64,000 nt of DNA. Origin: Trileptium ribeirensis. Taxonomy: Eukaryota > Nematoda > Enoplea > Enoplida > Thoracostomopsidae. The stretch covers positions 1 through 64,000 of the forward strand of contig JASANE010000442.1 in the NCBI GenBank assembly GCA_030248225.1, read 5' to 3'. Of the stretch, positions 55,651 to 64,000 are shown in pieces. The translations under genes and the position numbers were made by a program. The first letter of the stretch is position 1, and each line of letters starts with the position of its first letter. The notes below the pieces were generated by a model that was not told the origin of the DNA, ran no database searches, and saw only the letters and a program-made list of their open reading frames with translations.

Positions 55651-56999
55651 ACGCCACTGTTCTCTATACTGATCTTACTCGGAAGTTAATTGGTTCCACC
55701 GCACGAATTAGTATGAGCATGTATGAACTAGGCGTTTAGAGCGATGGCGCTGAAAAAACCTGAAATTTGTCTCGTTCCTTTCCTCTTTGGGCAGGAATTC
55801 ACTCAGCAAAAAATCGACCAGCGTATTTTTGTCGCTGAGGCTACGCCTCAGCTTTAACAAATTTTGACCTAATCAAACCTAGAGTTATTAGTAACTGGAA
55901 TTTATAGTTATGCCCAAGCGAATTGTAAGTATAATTCTCTGCTGGATGCGATTTCTATCTAACAAAACTTATCTACCCAAGGACGTTGTTCTGATGACTT
56001 AGCTGATTAGGCGTACAGTGCGTAGCCATAGTAAAGTTAACACTTAACTCAGGAACAACCTATCATGGCTGCCTAGGAAGTATTGATATGTCAATCGAGG
56101 CATCTCGTGGAATGTGTGCAACCCCTCTGAGTTTTTGTGTGGCTGGGAGAATCTCCCAGCTATCTACATTCCATGACTCCTTTACGGGGGATTCTAAATC
56201 CACAGTGATATTAATGCGTGAATAAACTTAAGGTGACACGCCAGCCATCCTATTTTATAATTGCCGACATCGAATCACAAATCCTTGTTGCGGAAAAAAG
56301 CTGATTTTCTTCTGTTTTTGCTAACCTAAAATTGGCAAAATCAAATTCAAGTGCCATAAATTATATAGATCCTGTGTTCGAACATAATTTCGGCGTTTTC
56401 AATTTTCAGAAATTTGGTTTCCTAATGCATCATTTACGATAAGATGCGTGCGCATGGTCCGAATTATGTCACGCGTTCAAATGAACTAACTAAATGTCAC
56501 GCAGATAGTCCAGCTCGACTATCGAAATTTTGAACACCTTAGCTAGGCTATGCATTTGTCATCGGTAGTCGAGGCCGACTGTGTGTTTGTCACGAGCCGT
56601 CGACCTGAGCCCCTGTTAATTGCAAGCCAAAAACGTTTTAGTCCTCGAATATACGCTTTCACTAAACGTATATAAAATATTTGTCCAAATATGTGGCGCA
56701 CTGCTTAAAGATTTTGTTGCACGTTTTAGAATAAATATATAACTTTGAAGTGGTGCACAAGTTTAAATACCTAACCATAGTTTATTTCTTATTTCCTGGA
56801 GGCCCGGTGTGTGCATAGCGAGTGCTTTGCACGCCTTCGATCATTTTGAAAAATTTTGAAATTTTTTGGAACTCACAATTTCAAAAATTTTTCGCCGAGT
56901 TTTTTTACTATTTCGCAATTTTTGCCGTTGATCCCCAATTTTTGCCTATTTTACCTATCGATTATATTTTCAGTCGATTTTCCAAAATGTTCTGCAAAC
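55651..56999. other. No supported gene
   Basis: AT-rich sequence with short frames only. A near-palindrome around CTGGGAGAATCTCCCAG lies at about 56144-56160. Confidence 0.4.
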
Positions 57000-57925
57000 C
57001 TCCGGTACCCAACCTCATTGAGAATCACGCTAGCTGTTGGGGGAGGGTGATCGGCGCTCGCCCGAGAGGGTACAAGCCGCAGGCTTGGTTAAGCCCCATT
57101 CCCCTGTGACCATGTATGGTTTATTTCGAAAATGTTAATTAGCCAAACTAATTTCCTAATTAGCAATCCCGAAGATCCTGGCAGGTGTAACATTATTAGT
57201 CGGAGTATTACTATTTTTTTACACGTAGTTTTATGGGTCATAGCCATACATGAGTGAGGTCTGAAGTGGGGAATCAGCCGGGCGGCGGGCTGCGGAAGTG
57301 TCGATAATGAGGAGAATTTATTTCTGAATTTTCTCCCCAACATTTTACCAAATAATCCCCATTTCCGCTTAAATCTTCCGTCCATCCCCGGGGAAGGAGT
57401 GCGGAGCCCCGTGGGGGGTAGAGCGACCTCCCACTGTGTATCGGGGTCGCTCCATGGGGCTCCGAGTCTCACGGGAGATAATCCGTCTTCCTTATGAGCG
57501 TGTACGATCTCAGCCAATATCTATGCTTGTTTGTTAATTTCGGTTCTTCAAAGGTTGGTTTAAATACATGCTCTTGATCTGAGGCCCCAAGGGGGCAGCG
57601 AAAACCTCGCGGAGGGGCAGGGGGCGAGGGAAGGGGGTTTGCGGGATGGGTACACAGGTTTATAGGGATTGAGCTACCACCCTGGGTGTATCGGGGTGGC
57701 CGGGAGAGAGTGCGAGCCTCAGGGAAGGTAATCCTCCTCTTCCCTATGAGCATGTGTGGTAACAACCAACATCTAAGGTTGTTTGTTTGTTTCGGTTCTT
57801 CAAACAGGTCCTTAAAAATACACACTCACAGTCCAAGTTATCAAGGGGGTAGCCGGGACTTCAGGCATAGGAGGTGAGGAACAGGGGTAACGGTCTTGGC
57901 CTCTCAGGGGTGCGAACTCCGCCGG
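57000..57925. repeat. GC-rich repeat mosaic, left of the Ginger insertion
   Basis: Recurring blocks are seen here and at 60.4-62.5 kb: CTGGCAGGTG.AACATTA, ACGTAGTTT.ATGG, CCATACATG, TTTCGGTTCTTCAAA, and GTCCGAAGTC-like followed by AAGGGGG. Two copies of the TTCGGTTCTTCAAA block lie near 57540 and 57790, about 250 bp apart. Frames within it are GC-rich and repetitive, not gene-like. Confidence 0.7.
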
Positions 57926-58075
57926 TGTCACGGGCCAATTCTTCCCCAGGCTAATTCTTCCCCGGGGAAAAATTGGCCTAGGCTGATTCTTCCCCGGGGA
58001 AAAATTGGCCTAAGCTGATTTTTCTCCGGAGAAGAATTGGCCTATGCAGATTTTTCTTCAGGCGAATAATTTTCT
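57926..58075 (+). repeat. Ginger left terminal inverted repeat with iterated palindromes
   Basis: About 150 bp built from repeated near-palindromes of the type CTTCCCCGGGGAA flanked by CCAATT and AATTGG, each about 45 bp apart. Matches the right end in inverted orientation. Confidence 0.88.
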
Positions 58076-58308
58076 GGGAGATTTTCCCCGTGCGAGAACT
58101 TGTGGACACTTTGGTAATACGCATCTAGATACTAGTTTTAATGTATCTCAGACTGTACCTTTAAAATACACTATCGTAAAAGAGATCCGCCAAATTGCGT
58201 GTACTCGAAGTATACAGTCACACACAAAATGAATAATACCGATGATTTTGACTCAGTAAAAACTCAAACTTAGAAGAATACACATCGAGCATTTAAAAAA
58301 CAAACATT

Positions 58309-60059
58309 TTAGCTACTAACGTCCTTGACAACTTCATACTGGTTTTCATCTGGATGATTAAGGTAAATTGTCACATCCGGATGCTCATCTCTTCCACACA
58401 TAACCGATGGTTTGAAATCCAACCAACGTTTGACACCCATCGCTCATCCGACACTGGAATACACAGAAATTTTCGTACCAAGGAACGCCGCAGCCGCAAA
58501 GATTTCACATTCTGTTGCCCAAACACCAGGGGTTTTCATTCCGCTTTCTTCCAGGTAAGTGGCGGCATCTTTGTTCATCATATGTGAGCTGTTGGTTCAA
58601 ATCGTTATCTATGTAATTGATTAACGTTTCGCGAACTACACGCCAGCTGTTTTCGCAGCCAGCGACAGAAAAGCTTATTGCCCTAAAAAAGCAATTTCCG
58701 TCGCCACCGATGTCATGAATTTTATGCGGTTGCCCCAACGGTTTACCCGCTTTTCCGTACACAACGTTGGTGGTGACTTGAAGGCCGAATTTTCCAGACG
58801 ACACTTTCTGCCAATTCACTGTGGGTGGCGAAAATCTTTCGATATAGGGCTTAATATTATATGTAGATACGCTCTGGGCCAAAATTTTCTTACTGGACCT
58901 ATTCTGCAGCTTCACCCGATTTTTTGTCATTATTTGAATAATTTCGTACGGTCCTGAACCCGGCGCCTCCATTTTGCTGCCTTTACGAGTAGCCTTTCTT
59001 GTGTTCTTAAGCACAACAAGCTGTCCTACTTTAACAGAAATGTTGCTGTCGTGTCGCTTTTGATGCCGCATTTTCTGTTTTTCCTGCGCTTTTGAAATAT
59101 TTGCTTTAGCAGCTACCTCTAAATCTCGCCTGGTTGCTGCCATAGCTTCCAAGTCAGTTTCCATTTCTTCTGATTCTATGTTGGGATCAACGAGCTCATT
59201 CTCGTAAAACGGTTTGCGGCAATACATTATCTCAAACGGCCGTAATTTTGTGGATTCCTGTTTACTGCTGTTGTAGGAAAATATGGCTTCAGCCAAAAAA
59301 TGATCCAAGTTACACTGTCCGTTTCCCCCAACATTTTGAGAAGAGACTTTTGAATTGTCTGATTTAGCCGCTCGACAAGGCCCTGTGACTGAGGGTAATA
59401 CGCAGATGACACTCTCTTTTCAACATGGTTAATCCGTGAGACCTCGTTTAGCACCTGATTTACAAATTATAATCCTTGGTCCGAAGACATTATCGCGGGA
59501 AAGCTTTTGTTAAGAAAAATTTCGTAAATAGCCTTGGCAACTGTAGCTCCATGTTTGTCTTTCAGTGGGACGCATCTGCCCATTTTGACAAAAGATCTAC
59601 TAGCGTAAGGATGTACTTGTAGCCATTTTTACTAGTGGGCATTTTACTTAAATCCACCTCGACATGATGCCAAGTACTATTTACTGGTAGTGGATGCAGC
59701 GGAGCTGCTGTCTTATCGAACCCACTTGTGGACGCCTTTTGGCACGTATCGCACGATTTAATATATTTCGCCACATCCTGTTTCATCCCGTCCCAGAATG
59801 GCTGAAACAGTGCGGTCCGGCCAAAATGCGAACGCGAGTCATGGTAATCGAACATGATGTTCATACGGTCGTCCTTCATCGCATATCGCAGAGCACCCTG
59901 CTTGGTTTGCACCATGATAATTCCATTTTGTATGCTGAATCGAGAAGCACAAGCTTGCAGTTGACGACGGTGATTCTTGAAAGCAGCACCAGTCCAGTCG
60001 TTTGGATACTGGCCGGTCTTTACAAATTCAATGAGAACTTCCTCAGTTATTTCCGGCAT
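58309..60059 (-). pseudogene. Ginger transposase: integrase core fused to OTU-type cysteine protease
   Basis: Would cut and paste the element; OTU domains remove ubiquitin. From the ATG at 60059 the N-terminal zinc-binding region is visible (HDSRSHFGRT, then CDTCQK), then the first catalytic Asp (VEVDLSK). The second Asp lies in a SDQGL segment near 59480 that is followed by an in-frame TAA. The Glu is in SQGLVERLNQT. Frame changes occur near 59290 and 59560. The OTU domain begins GGDGNCFFRAIS with the catalytic Cys near 58690; its second half lies in another frame with an in-frame TGA near 58445. Where a His is expected near the end, before YEVV, the codon near 58340 gives Gln. So both enzyme domains look inactive. 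Confidence 0.82.
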
Positions 60060-60224
60060 AGTAAGAAGCTTACAATAGCTAGACCGGGGAGTGAAAACAA
60101 TAAAAATACTAATAATACGAGTAGGTCGATATTCTAAACAGGTTAATCTGAAATAAAATAAATGCGATAAATTAAGAATAGTTCTTAAAAATTAGAATAA
60201 TAGAATAAAAAGAATAATTAAAAA

Positions 60225-60380
60225 AGCCAGCCTAGACCAATTCTTCTCGGAGAAAAATCAGCCTAGGCCAATTCTTCTCCGAAGAAAAATCAGCCTAGGC
60301 CAATTTTTCCCCGGGGAAGAATTAGATGGCCAATTCTTCCCCGGAGAAGAATTAGCCTGGGGAAGAATTGGCCTGTGACA
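60225..60380 (-). repeat. Ginger right terminal inverted repeat
   Basis: Mirror of the left end, about 155 bp, with the same iterated CCCCGGGG-centred palindromes; it ends GGCCTGTGACA at 60380, followed by CCGG. Confidence 0.88.
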
Positions 60381-60384
60381 CCGG

Positions 60385-62450
60385 TCGGCCGGGAGAGGAG
60401 ACGGGAGTCGACAGGAGGATTAATTTCCGACATTTTTAGAAGTCGCCATTTTTTGCCCATTTTTCGGGGGTTTGCCAAGTTTGCCAATTTTTTTACTATT
60501 TCGCGTCTTTGTTGCCTATTATCACCAATTTTTGGCTTTTCCCTTGATCGATTTTTTCCGCACCTCTCTTACGGGGGAGGGGGCAGCAGGGTGCACAGCC
60601 TTAGGGAAAGATCCCTTCGAGATGCCGAGCCTCAGGGGGAGAGGGACGGTTAGTCCTCCTTTCCTATGAACATGGCATGCTTTATTCGGAAATTGTTAAG
60701 TAGCTACTCCGATTTCCTCATTAGAAATCTCGAAACTCCTGACAGGTGGAAACATTATTTGTTGGAATAACTATTTAGGGTACGTAGTTTCATGGATCCT
60801 AGCCATACACGGGCGAGGTCCGAAGTCCCAAGAGGGGGAAGAGGTTGTGGCCAGTGGGAGCGAACCGGTCGGTAAGAAGGGAGGTCGTCAGGATGATAAT
60901 TTATTTTTGAAATTGTTTCTCACATCCCTCCCCTTTTGTTTCCAAATTACCTCCAATTCTGCTAAAAATTTCAGTTCTGGGGCGGGAGGGTGCGGAGCCT
61001 AAGGGAATGATAGTTCTACCTGCGCGCGGGATCGTTGTCGCCCGGGAAGGGGTCCAAGCTTCAGGGAGATAATTCCCATCTCCACCCTACAAATACAAAT
61101 GGTCATAGCCAATTATACAAGGTTGTTTGTTTCTGTTCTTCAAAAAGGGCTTTAAACATACATGCTCATTGTCCGAGATCCCAATGGAGGTACCCAGGGT
61201 CATGGCGGGTGGGAGGCGTTGGCTCAGCCGATCGACTGGTGAAAGGGGTAAGTCGTCAGGGGGATAAATTTTCGAAATTTTTTGGAATTCAAAATTTTTG
61301 CTCTTTTTTCTTGTGGTTGCCAAGTGTCCTCCAATTTTTTTCATCATTCCGCCCAACTGTTGCCTATTATCCTTCAATTTTTGCCTATTTTCTCTCGATC
61401 GATTTTTCGAAAATTTTCCGCATGCATTCGGCGGGGAGGATCTGGTTGCAAAGCCTCAGTGGAAGTCAGGCTACGTGCCGGGGGCAGGAGTGCTCGCCCC
61501 CAGTGGTTTCCGATCATCAGGGGTGTTTAATGCGTCCCCCGTAACAGTATGTAAGTTTTCTTTCGAAAATCGTTATTTAGCAGAGCCGATTTTCGAATTA
61601 GCAATCCAAAAGCTCCTGGCAGGTGCAACATTACTTTTCTTTACGTAGTTTCATGGATGATAGCCAATATCCATACATGATCACACAATCCCAACGCTCC
61701 TGGCAGGTGTAACAGGAGTAACTATTTTTCTCTACGTAGTTTCATGGGTTAGCCAATATCCATACATGCTCACATGGAGTAGGGGACTACCACCTACTTG
61801 AGGTCCGGACCCCCTTCGGAGGGCTCGCCTACCCTTCCCTTGCGCCGATACCCACGCACCGCCTGGGACGCCAAAGGCTTCCCCCGAGGACCCTGCTACT
61901 CGCCTTGGACTTCGAACCCAGTCCACATATGTCAAGATAAAGATACTTTGTTTCTTTTCTTGATTAAGAGTGCTGTGCTCAAGGTCCGAAGTCGCAAAGA
62001 GAAATAGTCAGGTCCTTGCTGGGGATGCATTCGGCTTCGCTGGGGGGTTAGCTGGTAGGCTAGGAAAAGGGGTGGGGAAGAGTGTGGCACCACCGGCGCT
62101 AAGGGAGAGGGGAGCTCTAAAACTCTTCCCCCACTCCTTTCGTGCAGATGCCAAAGAATTGCAATTTGTTTTTATCGCCTACTTTGATAACAAGTTCGGG
62201 CCCTTTTTTAATTTGAGTGCATAAATTTTGCAATTTCGATCCATAAATTGTTGCTATTACGTTTGTCATGTGCACAGTCATACTTTTGGCGGTATTTTCT
62301 CCATTTCATATCCACATGCCGGTTTCGTTTATGATACCATATAATTATGTTTGAAATACTACGTCCCGCAGGTGTGCTTCTATCAGCAACCGTAAACTGT
62401 AACTGCATACATGCTGGGGGTTCGAAGTCCAAGGGGGAGGGGTCTAGATC
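60385..62450. repeat. GC-rich repeat mosaic, right of the Ginger insertion
   Basis: Continuation of the mosaic at 57.0-57.9 kb. The block CTCCTG.CAGGTG.AACA followed by TACGTAGTTTCATGG recurs near 60735, 61615 and 61695; GTCCGAAGTC or close forms recur near 60818, 61168 and 61983; TTTTTGCCTATT-like runs recur near 56945, 60510 and 61350. I see no protein family in it. Confidence 0.65.
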
Positions 62451-63065
62451 CTCTAAACGGGAATCCTTATAAGTGTGTATGTTGTGCCTGGAGCAATTTT
62501 AGGCATAAAAAAGGAAGATTGGCATTTTCATGTGCACTCACACAATTCCTATTTAGTTTTCATCAAGTGAATAGGATATTACATTTAATAGAGCAAGTTC
62601 TTTTAAAGCCGAGAAATACGTCAATAGGGTATGGTGCAGAACGTCGTAAACGACGGCCTAGATTATAATAGCGTCACCATAGTGAAATGGGTTTAAGAGG
62701 TAAGCGGTCAATAATGATTCTATTACCATATTAACGAAAAGTTGAATGTTTAAGTAACCTTTGAGCTAAATCTTTAAGTAACCTTTTCCCAAAAAATGAC
62801 GTGTTCGGCTCCTTTCCGTGCTGTCGGGGGTACCATAACACAAAGGTCTACATCACAAATCTGTTCGTTTGGGCAATACCTATATTATTCAATTTCGAAT
62901 GTAGACTGTTGATGCTATATGCGGCCCATGTCACCTTTAGGGGCTTTCCAACTTCCCGGGGAAGATTTTAACTATTTATGTGTGTCTCTGTGCAATTAGA
63001 CACACAAATTTTCACAACACTTGTTTTCCTGGGAAGATGAAAAATAGGGAAGACGGGAAATTATT
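62451..63065. other. No supported gene
   Basis: AT-rich linker between the repeat mosaic and the terminal simple repeat. No domain recognised. Confidence 0.4.
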
Positions 63066-64000
63066 TTCTTCCCAACTTCCCATCTTCCCAATTTCCCATC
63101 TTCCCATCTTTCCAATTTCCCATCTTCCCAATTTCCCATCTTTCCAATTTCCCATCTTCCCAATTTCCCATCTTCCCAATTTCCCAACTTTCCATCTTCC
63201 CAATTTCCCATCTTCCCAATTTCCCAACTTCCCATCTTCCCAATTTCCCATCTTCCTAATTTCCCAACTTCTTATCTTCCCAATTTCCCATCTTCCCAAT
63301 TTCCCAACTTCCTAACTTCCCAATTTCCATTTTCCCAACTTCCCATCTTCCCAATTTCCCATCTTCCCAATTTCCCATCTTCCCAATTTCCCAACTTCCC
63401 AATTTCCCATCTTCCCAATTTCCCAACTTCCCAATTTCCCAACTTCCCAATTTCCCATCTTCCCAATTTCCCATCTTCCCAATTTTCCATCTTCCCAATT
63501 TCTCATCCTCCCAATTTCCCATCTTCCCAGCTTCCCAATTTCCCAATTTCCCATCTTCCCATCTTCCCAATTTCCCATCTTCCCAATTTCCCATCTTCCC
63601 AATTTCTTAACTTCGCATCTTCCCAATTTCCCATCTTCCCAATTTCCCATCTTCCCAATTTTCCAACTTCCCATTTTCCCAATTTCCCAACTTCCTCTCT
63701 GCCCAACTTCCCATCTTCAAACTTCCTCTCTTCTCAATTTCCCCATTTTCCAACTTCCCATCTTCCCAATTTCCCATCTTCTCAATTTCCCATTTTTCTA
63801 AGATCCCAATTTCCCAACTTCTTATCTTCCCAATTTCCCAACTTCCCATCTTCCCAATTTCCCATCTTCCCAATTTCCCATCTTCCCAATTTTCCAACTT
63901 CCCAACTTCCCATCTTCCCAATTTCCCATCTTCCCAATTTCCCAACTTCCCATCTTCCCAATTTCCCATCTTCCCAATTTCCCAACTTCCCATCTTCCCA
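63066..64000. repeat. 8-bp C-rich simple repeat, about 0.93 kb, runs off the window
   Basis: Built from CTTCCCAA and TTTCCCAT octamers, often as a 16-bp pair, with few interruptions. The minus strand therefore has GGG every 8 bases. All frames on the minus strand stay open with repeats such as GNWEDGKL, which are a by-product. The array continues beyond the window edge. Confidence 0.95.

Larger units (their letters stand above)
57926..60380 (-). mobile_element. Ginger1-like DNA transposon, 2,455 bp, decayed
   Basis: Both ends read TGTCAC.GGCCAATTCTTC inward and are flanked by CCGG (57922-57925 and 60381-60384), a 4-bp target duplication as known for Ginger1 elements. Inside, on the minus strand, lies a Gypsy-like integrase fused to an OTU domain and nothing else, the known Ginger1 design. 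The gene has stops and frameshifts, but the element ends are intact. Confidence 0.9.

Noticed and set aside
63012..63993. Long open frames on the minus strand with GNWEDGKLGR repeats
   Set aside because: Created by the 8-bp simple repeat; several frames are open at once with the same composition.

Overview
The window is eukaryotic DNA, almost certainly from an invertebrate animal, and it is built almost entirely from mobile elements and repeats. I recognise no host gene. The evidence is a Polinton/Maverick, a Gypsy-type LTR retroelement, a Ginger-type cut-and-paste transposon, a LINE fragment, minisatellites and long AT-rich stretches without genes. No species call is possible from the sequence alone.

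Layout: 1-6988 is gene-poor, with a diverged duplication near 0.6-1.3 kb and two perfect hairpins near 5.5 kb. 6989-17393 (+) is a decayed Gypsy-type element of unusual order: an unrecognised Cys/His-rich ORF, an Env-like glycoprotein remnant, protease, RT, RNase H, an unrecognised linker domain, integrase, a long Pro/Ser-rich region, and then a NADAR domain fused in frame to an SGNH/GDSL hydrolase-like domain. 17394-27240 holds no gene I can support, but carries a 47-bp minisatellite, a GTT microsatellite, a tRNA-like sequence and a dispersed repeat that recurs inverted at 55.4 kb.

27905-47980 (+) is a complete-length Polinton of 20,076 bp. It has AG...CT terminal inverted repeats and a diverged 6-bp target duplication (gagaat / gacaag), whose position is confirmed by an empty paralogous site at 48.7 kb. 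It sits in the first copy of a roughly 760-bp tandem duplication whose second copy runs into the packaging-ATPase remnant of an older Polinton, so this is a nested insertion. Its left half carries PolB, two unknown proteins, a chromodomain integrase, packaging ATPase, two small proteins, a NADAR-like protein, a TATA-binding-protein-fold protein, an unknown 114-aa protein, a very basic 52-aa protein, the major capsid protein and a 58-aa coiled-coil protein. PolB, integrase and capsid are broken; most of the short genes are open. The right half (38.7-47.9 kb) has no recognisable Polinton core gene.

The most notable signal is a 10-bp motif, ACATGAAAAG, found 25-42 nt before the start codon of ten Polinton genes, with a one-base variant before an eleventh. 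It often overlaps the end of the preceding gene and twice supplies that gene's TGA stop. The same element encodes a TBP-fold protein that keeps aromatic residues at the four DNA-intercalating positions of TBP. I infer a self-contained transcription system: a shared promoter motif plus an element-encoded TBP-like factor. A second notable point is that two unrelated elements in one window, retroelement and Polinton, each carry a NADAR-family gene.

47981-64000 holds the tandem copy with the ATPase fragment, a 24-bp minisatellite, a fold-back element with about 187-bp arms, a LINE RT fragment, a mosaic of GC-rich repeats interrupted by a Ginger1-like transposon (57926-60380, CCGG duplication, integrase-OTU gene on the minus strand), and about 0.93 kb of an 8-bp C-rich repeat with strong G-quadruplex potential on the minus strand.
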